64,000 nt of DNA, taken from contig DCZO01000015.1 of NCBI GenBank assembly GCA_002331335.1, forward strand, positions 36,004 through 100,003, read 5' to 3'. The stretch is from Nitrospira sp. UBA2082. GTDB taxonomy: Bacteria; Nitrospirota; Nitrospiria; Nitrospirales; Nitrospiraceae. The position numbers were made by a program, and so were the translations under genes. Positions 32,336 through 42,100 of the stretch are shown here, one piece after another; position 1 is the stretch's first letter, and every line of letters begins with the position of its first letter. The notes beneath the pieces are model-generated. The model was not told the origin of the DNA, did no database searches, and saw only the letters and a list, made by a program, of their open reading frames with translations.

Positions 32336-33679
32336 ATGTTCGGACGACCTGTCATCTTGTCCATTGCACTCTTGTTTTGTTCGATTCCTGGAATCGCACA
32401 CGCCACCTATGAATCCGGTGTCGCGGCCTTTCAAAAAGCCGACTATCAGACCGCCTATCAGGAATTGCATCCGCTCGCCGAAGCGGGCGACCCCAAAGCC
32501 CAGTATTACATCGGCTTCATGCACTACAGCGGGAAGGGCGTTACTCAGGACAGCGTGGAAGCCCTTAAATGGGTCAAGCCGGCGGCGGAATCCGGACTTG
32601 CGGAGGCTCAATACCTCTTCGCCATGATGAACGAGGAAGGTATCCCGGAACCGAAAGGCAACGGGAAGGAGAAGGGAAAGGCGAAGGCGAAAGCAAAGGC
32701 GAGAAAAGTGGTCCATAAGGCGGAAGCCATCAAATGGTTGACGCTGGCATCTGAGCAGGGCCATGTCACCGCCCAGGTGAAACTGGCCGATCGGCACTTG
32801 CATGGCCAGGGGATCCCGCAAGATATGGTTCAGGCCTATACCTGGTGCGGCATCGCGCAGTTGCTTGCTCCGTCACGGTGCAATCCCCAGGAATATATCC
32901 CGGCCTACCGGATGACGGCCGCCCAGCGGGACGAGGCAAGACAGCGTGTGCAAGCCTGGCTGACCGCGCACCCGGTCGCTAACTCGCACCTTCCGGCCAA
33001 GAGTGCGCAGCAGCTGATCGCTGAATTGGACACCGCCGATCAGAAGAAACGAGACGAGATCAAGGTGGCCTTGATTCTCATGGGAGATTCCGCGCTGCCG
33101 GCGATTGCCGATGCATTCCGAGCGACGCCGCTCAAGCATACGGATTTTCTGGCCGGAGTGCTGTGCGAACGGGGACCAGCCGCGGCAAGCTTGAGTCCGC
33201 AACTCATCCGCATGTTTCGTAACCCGGCCATCACCCCGTCGGTAAAACACCATTTTCTGTCATCCATCGCCTGTATCGGGAACCGCTCGCCTGAGGTCGA
33301 GGCCTTTATGATCTCGCAGCTGAAAGAGGGCGATGATTCCATGCGGCCATGGGCCGTACGGTTCTTGGGGCGATTCGAATCACGGAACGTCATCCTCGCT
33401 CTTGCCGGCGCGCTCGGCGATTCACGGCGGACCATTCGTGAAGCCGCTGCGGAGGTCCTGGGGGAAATGGGGCCCAAAGCGGCCCCGGCGATTCCGGCTC
33501 TGGCCAAAGCGATGGACCAGAAAGGCACGTATTTATCGATGTTGGCCGGGAATGCGCTTCAGGCAATTGGAACCCCTGAAGCACTCGCAGAGGTGAAGAA
33601 GCGCGACGCCAGCTCGGGGTCAGCCGAGGGAAATAAAGAAGGAGACGCAACAGACCTATTTCATTCCTCTCCCCAATAA
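32336..33679 (+). CDS. secreted Sel1-repeat and HEAT-repeat protein
   Basis: A 447-residue exported protein: signal peptide 1-22 (ends GIAHA). Next come three Sel1-type repeats (about 30-170, such as AEAGDPKAQYYIGFMHYSGKGV) interrupted by a Lys/Ala-rich run (about 100-125). HEAT-like repeats follow near the C-terminus (about 335-425: WAVRFLGRF, AAAEVLGEMGPKAAPAIPAL). Both repeat types make protein-binding superhelices, so a periplasmic scaffold is likely. It converges with the lipocalin-like gene. Confidence 0.82.
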   Translation: MFGRPVILSIALLFCSIPGIAHATYESGVAAFQKADYQTAYQELHPLAEAGDPKAQYYIGFMHYSGKGVTQDSVEALKWVKPAAESGLAEAQYLFAMMNEEGIPEPKGNGKEKGKAKAKAKARKVVHKAEAIKWLTLASEQGHVTAQVKLADRHLHGQGIPQDMVQAYTWCGIAQLLAPSRCNPQEYIPAYRMTAAQRDEARQRVQAWLTAHPVANSHLPAKSAQQLIAELDTADQKKRDEIKVALILMGDSALPAIADAFRATPLKHTDFLAGVLCERGPAAASLSPQLIRMFRNPAITPSVKHHFLSSIACIGNRSPEVEAFMISQLKEGDDSMRPWAVRFLGRFESRNVILALAGALGDSRRTIREAAAEVLGEMGPKAAPAIPALAKAMDQKGTYLSMLAGNALQAIGTPEALAEVKKRDASSGSAEGNKEGDATDLFHSSPQ

Positions 33680-33689
33680 CCCGCTCGCC

Positions 33690-34862
33690 TTACATCTTTT
33701 GCATGATCCGCTCCGCATAGCCGGTCAACTCCACATACCCCTGGCCTTTCACCGACCGACCTTGCTTGACGCCTGAGAGGGAGACAGCTCCCTCCCAATA
33801 GGTCACCTGCGTGCTGCGCGAGGTGCGAAGCTCTTGATCCGCGAGCAACGGCATGACCTCCAGGGTCAGGTCCAGGGAGGGTACCGTAATCCGCCACGTA
33901 CTGGGATACACGGCCTTGCTCTCTCGGCTGGTCCATGTGCCGGTGGACTCGATCTGGATATCCGAGATTGAGAGATGCCGAGACTTTCCATCCGGCAACA
34001 CGACGGTGCCGCTGGATTCAAGATCGGACGACCCATCCTTTCGGCGAAGGCGATACAGCATCAGCTCACTGCGATCGTCCAATTGAATGCTGAACCAGTC
34101 CCATCCGGCCAAATCCGGGCCGAGATCGGTCGAGCCGAATTCATGGTCCATCCAACTGGTGCCGGTGACCTCGAAACGATCAGCGCCGATTGTGACGCTG
34201 CCGGAGGTCGCCAGACGCGTGAACGAATAGTAATGGGTCGCGTTGCCCTCCCCCGCTCCTTTTCGGCTGATACCGTCTCGGCCATGGATGACCAAGGGTT
34301 TGGCCGGCTGAAGCGTCAGATCGAGCGTCGCCGTGCTGTCGCGCGCAAACAGCCTATGCACCCCGTTCGGAGCGGCCTGTGCGTCCGCGCGCCAGTCGTC
34401 GATCCAGGCGTGAAGCCGAGCCTCCTCCGCGCCGGCTTTGCCCAACCCGGCCCGGCTGAGCTTTTCGGAAAAATGGAACCGCCTGCCTGCGACGTCCGTG
34501 ACAGCGAAATGGGCGAGATACAGGTGGCCGACCGACCACTGCGACGGCTGCGTTTTGACGTCCTCGGGTGGAACCGCTCGGCGGAAGAACGTCAGCTCAA
34601 AGCCGAAGAGCCGGCCGGTTGTTGTCTGAAGATGGCCCGTGTAGTACCACCATTCCGTCCGATACGATGGATGCGACCCATGGTCCCTCGGGAACTCGTA
34701 CCGATAGCCGGCTCCTGCCTGTTCAAATGACGAGGGCGAAACCGCTTCACAGACCGCCATCGAAGGGGCACAGATCATCCAGGCAGCACACACCATGATG
34801 GCGTGCAGGCTGCGGCGCACGCCTGACGCAAATGGAAGAATTTGAACAGGGCTGACCAACAT
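33690..34862 (-). CDS. CrtC/AttH-like lipocalin-domain protein
   Basis: A 390-residue exported protein with two consecutive lipocalin-like beta-barrel domains of the AttH/CrtC (carotenoid 1,2-hydratase) superfamily. The motifs HPSYRTEWWYYTGHL, GFELTFFRR, SWMDHEFGSTDL and AGWDWFSIQLDD are typical. The N-terminus has a hydrophobic signal after a short basic lead. I start at ATG 34862; the longer frame adds an unlikely Cys-rich extension. Homologues are often encoded next to LolCDE-like ABC systems. Here an ABC pair lies 0.8 kb away on the other strand. True carotenoid hydratase activity should not be assumed. Confidence 0.83.
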   Translation of the reverse strand: MLVSPVQILPFASGVRRSLHAIMVCAAWMICAPSMAVCEAVSPSSFEQAGAGYRYEFPRDHGSHPSYRTEWWYYTGHLQTTTGRLFGFELTFFRRAVPPEDVKTQPSQWSVGHLYLAHFAVTDVAGRRFHFSEKLSRAGLGKAGAEEARLHAWIDDWRADAQAAPNGVHRLFARDSTATLDLTLQPAKPLVIHGRDGISRKGAGEGNATHYYSFTRLATSGSVTIGADRFEVTGTSWMDHEFGSTDLGPDLAGWDWFSIQLDDRSELMLYRLRRKDGSSDLESSGTVVLPDGKSRHLSISDIQIESTGTWTSRESKAVYPSTWRITVPSLDLTLEVMPLLADQELRTSRSTQVTYWEGAVSLSGVKQGRSVKGQGYVELTGYAERIMQKM

Positions 34863-35010
34863 CGGGCATCGCCTCGTTCGATGCTTATAGCATGGGCCTA
34901 CGCGACCGCACAAATCGCCTGTGCTGGAGCGTGTTTTGCTCATCCATTCCGCCGGCCCGCATGCCGGAATGAGCGTTGACAATTTTCACACGTCTCGGCT
35001 ATCGTGAGTC

Positions 35011-35700
35011 ATGCAGACACATCATGAGCGCGAACCTCCCGGCCGCACGCCGGTCGAGCGAATCGAGCCGGTCGCGATCCCGAGTCGCCTTCCGGTGTTC
35101 CCCTTGCCCAATGTCGTCTTTTTTCCAAAGACGTATTTGCCGCTCCATATTTTCGAGCCGCGCTACCGCTCGATGGTCGCCGATGCCTCGAATGGAAGCC
35201 GCCATATCGCCATGGCCTTGCTCAAAGAAGGATGGGAAACGGACTACTACGGCAATCCGGCAATCTACTCAACGCTCTGCGTCGGACGGATCATGAGCGT
35301 GCAGCCTTTGCCGGACGGCCGTTCGAATATTCTGCTCCAGGGGCTCGAGCGCTGCGAGATTCAGGAAGAGCATTTTGAGAAGCCCTATCGCGAAGCGACC
35401 ATTCACCTCACACCACGGCTCGAGGAAGAAGGGCTGCCGGCGGACGTTCGGCGCGCACTCGTCGAGTTGCTCGGACGGTACTTGCAAGCGAGGGAAGACA
35501 GCACCGCCTGGCAAGGGTTTTTCCGTGACGATGTCAGCGACGAGGTCCTCGTGAATACCCTTTCCACCTATCTGGACTGCACACCGTTGGAAAAACAATT
35601 CTTGTTGGAAGCAGACGGGTTGCGCCAGCGGGCCGGCCGACTGAACGATCTGATCCAATTCATGCTGTTCGACCCGTACCGCACAAAGGATTGGGAGTAA
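35011..35700 (+). CDS. LON substrate-binding-domain protein
   Basis: A 229-residue stand-alone homologue of the N-terminal domain of Lon protease (PUA-like plus helical bundle). The signature LPVFPLPNVVFFPKTYLPLHIFEPRYRSMV is split here as LPVFPLPNVVFFPK and LHIFEPRYR near residues 29-55. It lacks the ATPase and protease parts, so it may bind unfolded proteins or act as an adaptor. The stop overlaps the ABC ATPase start (TAATG). Confidence 0.92.
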   Translation: MQTHHEREPPGRTPVERIEPVAIPSRLPVFPLPNVVFFPKTYLPLHIFEPRYRSMVADASNGSRHIAMALLKEGWETDYYGNPAIYSTLCVGRIMSVQPLPDGRSNILLQGLERCEIQEEHFEKPYREATIHLTPRLEEEGLPADVRRALVELLGRYLQAREDSTAWQGFFRDDVSDEVLVNTLSTYLDCTPLEKQFLLEADGLRQRAGRLNDLIQFMLFDPYRTKDWE

Positions 35701-36671
35701 TGGACCGCGCGATCGCCATTGACGTCAGTCGGCTGTGCAAATCCTACGAGAACCACAAGGCCGTCGATGACATTTCGTTTCAGGTCTATTCAGGCGAGAT
35801 TTTCGGCCTGCTGGGTCCCAACGGCGCGGGGAAAAGCACCACCCTCCGCACGCTCATTACGCTCTTGCACCCGACCTCCGGCAGCGCCGCCGTCTTCGGC
35901 CATGACACCGTGCGGGAGGCGGACCTGGTGCGGACGCTGATCGGCTATGTGCCGCAGGAACGGGCCATCGACCGGTTTCTTACGGGCCGCGAACATCTTG
36001 AGTTGCTCGGTGCACTCTATCATCTGACGAAAGAAGAAGCCGTCAAACGTATCGACGAACTGTTGACGCTGGTCGAATTGAACGCCCATGCGGATCGCCC
36101 GGCGAAAACTTACTCCGGCGGTATGAAGCGCAAGCTCGACATCGCCTGCGGCTTGCTGCCCAACCCGAAAATTCTGTTCCTCGACGAGCCCACCCTCGGC
36201 CTTGATGTGCAAAGCCGGCTCAGGATCTGGGAGTACGTTCGGATGTTGAAGGCTCGCGGCCTCACGGTGGTCATGACAACCAACTACCTAGATGAAGCAG
36301 ACCAGCTGTGCGACCGGCTGGCCATCATCGACGGCGGCAAAATCAAGACGCTGGGTTCGCCGGCTGAACTCAAGATCGCGCTCGGCGGTGACATCGTGTC
36401 GCTGACGCTCAAGGAGACGGATCGAACGGCAGGATTGGAGGCCGCGTTGAAACACCAACCGGCGATCACGTCGGTCCGAACAACGGACAAAGGGCTCGAC
36501 ATCCGTGTAGAATCACCGGAGAAAGCCTTGCCCGCCATTTTAGAGTCGGCCAATCGGCTGGGGTGCAGCATAGAGTTCATTCAATACAACCGGCCCCGAT
36601 TGGACGACGTCTTCATCGCGCATACGGGGCGGGCCATTACCGAATCGGTTCCCCAAGCCGAGTCCACCTAA
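35700..36671 (+). CDS. ABC transporter ATPase, DrrA-like
   Basis: A 323-residue ATP-binding protein: Walker A LGPNGAGKST near residue 41, Q-loop GYVPQERAID, signature YSGGMKRKLDIA near residue 138, Walker B ILFLDEPTLGLD. The C-terminal regulatory domain after residue 220 is typical of DrrA/CcmA-type exporters. ATG 35700 overlaps the upstream stop with GGGAG before it. Together with the next gene it forms an ABC-2 type exporter of unknown cargo (drug, lipid or polysaccharide). Confidence 0.94.
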   Translation: MDRAIAIDVSRLCKSYENHKAVDDISFQVYSGEIFGLLGPNGAGKSTTLRTLITLLHPTSGSAAVFGHDTVREADLVRTLIGYVPQERAIDRFLTGREHLELLGALYHLTKEEAVKRIDELLTLVELNAHADRPAKTYSGGMKRKLDIACGLLPNPKILFLDEPTLGLDVQSRLRIWEYVRMLKARGLTVVMTTNYLDEADQLCDRLAIIDGGKIKTLGSPAELKIALGGDIVSLTLKETDRTAGLEAALKHQPAITSVRTTDKGLDIRVESPEKALPAILESANRLGCSIEFIQYNRPRLDDVFIAHTGRAITESVPQAEST

Positions 36672-36680
36672 AGGAGTTCT

Positions 36681-37460
36681 GTGGAACATTACCGGCAAGA
36701 GATCGGCGCGTTGACCATGCGGTGGGTGAAGCGGCTGAGCCGCGAGAAATTCAGCATGCTGTTCACTCTGGTGCAGCCCATGCTGTTCTGGCTGATCTTC
36801 TTCGGCAACCTGTTTCAGCGGGCCGCGGACACGCAGGTGACGCAGGCACCCAATTACATCAGCTTCCTAGCGGCCGGGGTCGTCGTCATGACGGTCCTCA
36901 ACAACGGCCTGGCCGGCGGGGTCGACCTGCTGTTTGACAAGGAAAACGGGTTCTTGGAGCGGCTGATGTCTACGCCGATCCACCGCAGCTCCGTCATTCT
37001 CAGCCGCTTTCTGTTCGTCATGACCATCACCTCGCTGCAAGTGCTCGTCATCCTCGGCGTGGCTTTTCTCTTCGACGTCCATCCGGCGACAGGCCTGCTC
37101 GGAGTGGCGACGATACTCCTGATCGGGATGATGTTCGGCGTAGGATTGACCGCCATCTCCATGGCCATGGCCTTTTCTGTTAAGAGTCACGGCGATTTCT
37201 TTTCCGTGCTGGGTTTCTTGTCCTTACCGATGATCTTTTTGAGCTCCGCGCTCGTGCCGTTGGCGGCCATGCCGGGATGGATGAGCTTTCTCGCCAAGTT
37301 CAACCCCATGACCTGGGCCATCGACGCCGTGCGGCCGTTGATCCTCTCCGGCTGGAGCGAGGCCTTGCCGCACGTGGGGATGGTGGTGGTGGTGATGCTG
37401 GTATTTGACGCGTTGTGCTTATACGGTGGGGCGAAGGCCTTCCGACGGGCCATGGGCTGA
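36681..37460 (+). CDS. ABC-2 type transporter permease
   Basis: A 259-residue membrane protein with six hydrophobic segments, starting at GTG behind AAGGAG. The ABC-2 pattern is clear: an N-terminal coupling stretch, FLERLMSTPIHRSSVILSR near residue 94 and the late AKFNPMTWAIDAVRPL near residue 212. It is the membrane partner of the ATPase nine bases upstream. Confidence 0.93.
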   Translation: MEHYRQEIGALTMRWVKRLSREKFSMLFTLVQPMLFWLIFFGNLFQRAADTQVTQAPNYISFLAAGVVVMTVLNNGLAGGVDLLFDKENGFLERLMSTPIHRSSVILSRFLFVMTITSLQVLVILGVAFLFDVHPATGLLGVATILLIGMMFGVGLTAISMAMAFSVKSHGDFFSVLGFLSLPMIFLSSALVPLAAMPGWMSFLAKFNPMTWAIDAVRPLILSGWSEALPHVGMVVVVMLVFDALCLYGGAKAFRRAMG

Positions 37461-37473
37461 TACGCAGTAGACC

Positions 37474-38334
37474 ATGGTTATTCCTGAAAGACAGATCCGG
37501 GCGCTGATTCGCTTGCTCTCCGACGAGGACGACCGGATTGTCCGCACGATCAGCGGACAGCTGATCACCATCGGACCGCCGGCGGTTCCCCTCCTGCAGG
37601 AAGCCGAGATCGAGCAGCCGGAGATGGCCGACCGGATCGCCTCCGTGCTGGAAGAAATCCGCTGGGGCAAGCTGGAAGAAGAGCTGGTGGAACTGGCGGC
37701 ACAGCCGGATCAGGCTATGAGCCTGGAAACCGGGGCGTTCTTGATTGCCCGCCACGCGTATCCTGGGCTCGATGTGGGGCAGTACCGGTCACAGCTCGAT
37801 CGCATGGCCCACGAAGTGCGGGAGCGCATCGGCCTCCGGTCGTCGGGAGAGGAAACGGTCAATGCACTCAACCGCTATTTGTTCGTCGAGCAAGGATTCA
37901 GAGGCAATACCAAGAATTACTACGAAACGGACAATAGTTACCTCAACCGCGTCATGGACCGGCGGGTCGGGATTCCGATCAGCCTGTCCGTGGTCTACCT
38001 GCTCATTGGGCAACGCCTGAACCTGCCGGTATTGGGTATCGGCATGCCTGGGCATTTCCTCGTGAAGTATGAGTCCGACCGCTATAAGATTTTCATTGAT
38101 TGTTTTAACGGCGGCGCGCTGCTGACCGAGAAGAATTGCGCACGTTTTCTGACAGAAGCGGGATATGGATTCGACGACACGTACCTGCAACCGAGCCCGG
38201 TTCGCGCCATCCTTTCCCGGATGGTGAAAAATCTGTTGTCGATTTACGCGAAGACGACCGAGCCGGTGAAGACCGCTCGCCTGACCAGGTATATTGAAAT
38301 TCTGGGTGGTGAGCCGCGCGAAGAAGGGTTGTAA
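37474..38334 (+). CDS. SirB1-like transglutaminase/TPR protein
   Basis: A 286-residue protein with a short HEAT-like start (ALIRLLSDEDDRIVRTISGQL) and the SirB1 core: LNRYLFVEQGFRGNTKNYY, LNRVMDRRVGIPISLSVVY and IGMPGHFLVKYE. It has the transglutaminase-like fold; the nucleophile cysteine of true proteases is not in the usual place (SLSVVY). SirB1-like proteins in other bacteria are regulatory or of unknown role. It follows the ABC permease after 13 bases. Confidence 0.85.
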   Translation: MVIPERQIRALIRLLSDEDDRIVRTISGQLITIGPPAVPLLQEAEIEQPEMADRIASVLEEIRWGKLEEELVELAAQPDQAMSLETGAFLIARHAYPGLDVGQYRSQLDRMAHEVRERIGLRSSGEETVNALNRYLFVEQGFRGNTKNYYETDNSYLNRVMDRRVGIPISLSVVYLLIGQRLNLPVLGIGMPGHFLVKYESDRYKIFIDCFNGGALLTEKNCARFLTEAGYGFDDTYLQPSPVRAILSRMVKNLLSIYAKTTEPVKTARLTRYIEILGGEPREEGL

Positions 38335-38335
38335 C

Positions 38336-39091
38336 CTACAGCCTGATTGTCAACAAGTCTCGCCCCTTCCTGATCTTGCCCCTATATCGTTCCCCTGCCT
38401 GAGCCTTTACGTCGTACCGGTCCGCGATCGGATAGAAATGCGACAGGATAAGCTGGCCAACGCCGGCTTCCCGTGCGACTTGGCCACATTGTCCGGCATG
38501 CAGATGGACCGGTCCGGGTTTATTGGCGGGAAACGAGCAGTCGAGCACGGCGAGGTCCGCCTCGGCGCAGAGCCGGACAAGCCCATCGCAGTATTGAGAA
38601 TCTCCAGAATAGACCATCGTTTTCCCCTGGTACTCGATCCGATACCCGACGCTCGAAAGATCCGGAACATGGACCACGGGTTTCGGAACGACGCGCGTGG
38701 CCCCGATCATGAATGCCTTTGCAGAAACTTCTTTCAAGGTCACCTTGAACGGCGGCCGTGAAAAGCTGGGGAATGTCCGCATGATCGCGGTCAATAACCG
38801 TATCGTGCCTCTCGGGCCGATCAGGGTCATGTCAGGACGATGCCCACCTTCGTGTTTGGCGTAGATCACCGAGTCGAAGAAAAACGTGATGAAATCGGAA
38901 AAGTGGTCCGCGTGAAAATGGGAGAAGAGAATGTGCGTGATCCCGTGCCTGTCCACGCCGGTCTTGATGAGATTCATCAAGGTCCGAGGGCCGAAATCCA
39001 ACAAAATGGTCTGATCCGTCTGCACCAAATAGCCGGCCGCGGCGCGGGTCGGGTGCACATTGGTCCCGGAACCGAGAATCGTCAGATGCAT
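38336..39091 (-). CDS. metallo-beta-lactamase-fold hydrolase, RNase Z-like
   Basis: A 251-residue MBL enzyme. Metal ligands: SHFHADHFSD near residue 56, His139 region PVVHVPDL, Asp in YSGDSQYCDG and a final His in LILSHFYP. The start MHLTILGSGTNVHPTRAAAG is of the RNase Z/arylsulfatase-like subgroup. It lacks the long exosite arm of true tRNase Z, so a small-molecule or RNA substrate is open. It ends two bases from the convergent SirB1-like gene. Confidence 0.9.
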   Translation of the reverse strand: MHLTILGSGTNVHPTRAAAGYLVQTDQTILLDFGPRTLMNLIKTGVDRHGITHILFSHFHADHFSDFITFFFDSVIYAKHEGGHRPDMTLIGPRGTIRLLTAIMRTFPSFSRPPFKVTLKEVSAKAFMIGATRVVPKPVVHVPDLSSVGYRIEYQGKTMVYSGDSQYCDGLVRLCAEADLAVLDCSFPANKPGPVHLHAGQCGQVAREAGVGQLILSHFYPIADRYDVKAQAGERYRGKIRKGRDLLTIRL

Positions 39092-39140
39092 AGTTCACAC
39101 ATCGGAGACAACAACTTTTGAGCACACGGCAAGATCGGTC

Positions 39141-42100
39141 TCACACACTGAGCTGCTCAAGAATTTTTCGAGCCTCAATCAAGTCAGGATTGGCACCCCG
39201 TTCCTGAAACCGGGAGCAGACGGAACGCAAAACCGGTTGAACGGCATCCAGCCGGTTCAGTTTTCTCAAAAGTCCGGCCAGACTCACCGCGGCTCGAAGT
39301 TCAAGCATGCTTGCATGCTGATCCTGTGCGACCCTCAGGGCTTCAGTAAAACACTGCTCCGCAGCGGAGACGGATGGCTCGGACTGTTCCAGCAACAGTT
39401 CCCCTTTCAACCGAAGCAGTTCCGCCTGCCAACAGCGTTCTCCCTGGGAGTAAACCAGCTTCTGCGCCTCTGACAGTGCGCCCAAGCCTTCGTCGATACG
39501 TTTCTGCTTCAAATATTGTTCTGCGAGCAGCGCCAACGTAAACGTGTTGTTGAGACTCGCACCGGCGGCTTGCGCAGCCGAGAGGCCCTCCACGAGCCTG
39601 CTCAGACCTTGCTCGTCCCCCTTTTCAGCCAGAGCCCAGCCTTGAAAGGATGTCGCCCACGCTAAAGTGACTTCAAATGAGTATTTGGTGGAAAGCGCCA
39701 TGGCCTCTTCAGAGAAGGCCAGGGTCCTGTCCGCATCGCGTATGGTGGAGTAGATCCAGGAGCCTGTCGCTAAGGCAAACGCCAGTGTGAAGGGGTGCTC
39801 CAACTCCCTTGCCATCGCAATAGCTTCCTGCGACAGCACTTCGACCTCGTCGACTTCGCCCAGTATCCAGAGCGTTCTGGCCAAGATGATTCTCGCCGTG
39901 ATGCCGGGATCCTGGGTGTAGGGTTGAACCTGTGAGCGGTGCCTATCTGGATCATAGAGGGACTTTGCGGCAAGCAGATGGGTCTTGGCTTCGTCAAACC
40001 GGCCAAGAAATGAATAGGTCGAGCCGACACTCTCATGAGCGCGAATCAGCATATCCGGGTTTTGCTCGCGCTGGGCAAGAGACAAGAGATGTTCAGCCAG
40101 GTCGCACGCCGCTACGAGAGGTCCCCTGACCAGATGGAAGACCCACAATCCCCACACGGCGAGAAAGTGATGCCCGGAATCACTGTTCCCCTGGGAGAGT
40201 TGCTTTGCTCTGAGATAATTACGCTCGATTTCCTGTGAGGCATATCCTTTCACCGTCATCATGGGGGCTCCTTGCGCAATGAGGAGCTCCAACTCTGAGG
40301 CATCTCGCTCCGGGCCATCCGGCAGATCCTTCACCATTACCAACGCTCTATTGAAATGGTTCAGTGCTTCAACATTGGCTGACCGATCCGCATCTCTTCG
40401 GGCCGCGAGATGCCAATACGTGATGGCCGGACGGGTCAAGCCGGCCTGCTCAAAGTGGTAGGCCAGGAGTTCCGGTTCCAATCGCACACGCTCGGCAAAT
40501 TTGTCTTCCAATACTTTAGCAATGCGGGCATGGAGGAACCGGCGAGATTTCTTGGGAAGCGTGTTGTAGGCCGCTTCCTGGACGAGCATATGCTTGAACC
40601 GATATCGCGAAAGCGGCCGTTCACCTTCTTGCAGTATGAGGCCGGAGGAGACAAACAGATCGAGGGCGCTGTTGAGCTGCTTGTCCGTTACATCGACGGC
40701 AGCCCGTAGCAGCTCATAGGTGAACTCCCGTCCGATTGCCGCTCCGATCTGGACGATTTCCTTGACCGGCCCCAATCGATCTACCCGTTCCATGAGCAAC
40801 GCTTGCAGACTGTCTGGAATGACCATGTCCTTCAATGGAGCCTTGAGAGTAAATGAGTCGGTTCCTTCGGCCAACAATCCGGTCTCCAAAAGATTCTCCG
40901 TCAGCTCTTCGATATACAGCGGGACACCGTCCGTCTTGGCCAGAATCGCCTGCTGCACCTCTTGCGGAAGCATCTTTCCTCCGGTCATCGTCGCAATCAG
41001 CTCGGCGCTCTGCCGGCGTGGAAGCCGGTTCAATGTCAGAAACGTAACGTGGCTGTATTCCGCCCACACCGGCCTGAAGTCCGGTCGAAAAGTGATCAGC
41101 AACAATACGCGCATCTGCCTGATCCGGTCGATGATGCGCGTCATGAGATCGAGTGTGGTCGGATCAAGCCAATGAGCGTCCTCCACGATGCATAGCACCG
41201 GGGAGTGATCCGCCAGTCTTTGCACATACTGCACGAGCGCTTCCAGCGTCATGTCTTTGCGTTTATCGGGCGACACGTTCGGCAGCTGGGATCGCTCGTC
41301 TCCCCCGATCGAGAGCAGATCCGCGAGCAAGGTGACCGTCACACGGTCATCGAGGCCGCAGTTACCCATTAGAGCATCAAGCTTGTGCAATTGCGTGTGA
41401 ACGCTATCCTCGCCGGTCAACCCCGCTGCCTGCCGCAAGTAGGTCACCACGGGATACAGTGCCGTATTGGTATGGTGCGGTGAGCACTGAGATTGGATCG
41501 TCTCATAACGCTCCTCGGTAAGCCGGTCACGCAGATATCGGACCAGCCGGGACTTGCCGATACCGGCTTCGCCGCAGAGCAGCACGACCTGACCTTCACC
41601 GTCGACCGCTTCACGCCAACGACCGAGCAGAAGCGCCGCTTCGTGCTCTCTGCCTATGAAATCGGCTAATCGGCCGGATCGATACGACTCGAACCGGCTG
41701 GCCGACGGCTTGGCACTCAACACCTGCCAAACCCGGACCGGCGTCTCAAACCCCTTGAGGGCCACCGTCCCCTGATCGGCAAACTCGAACTCACCCCCGA
41801 CAAGACGCTTCGTCACCGAATCAACAATCAGTTGATTCGGCGCCGCCAATCCCTGGAGGCGAGAGGCCAGATTCGGAGTTTCACCGAACACCGACCGTTC
41901 CTTGGCGATGTCCTGTCCGATGAGTTCCCCCACGATGACGGGACCGGTCGCGATTCCAATTCGGGTCGCGATTGCATATTCCTGCTCAGGGCGATACTCC
42001 CGAGGAAGCGCCTTCACCAGTTCAATCACGGCCAGTCCGGCATGCACCGCGCGCTCGGCATCGTGCTCATGGGCATGAGGGTATCCAAAATACACCAAGA

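Noticed and set aside
33690..34862. Carotenoid 1,2-hydratase function for the CrtC-like protein
   Set aside because: Only the shared lipocalin-type fold is visible, and no carotenoid genes are nearby.
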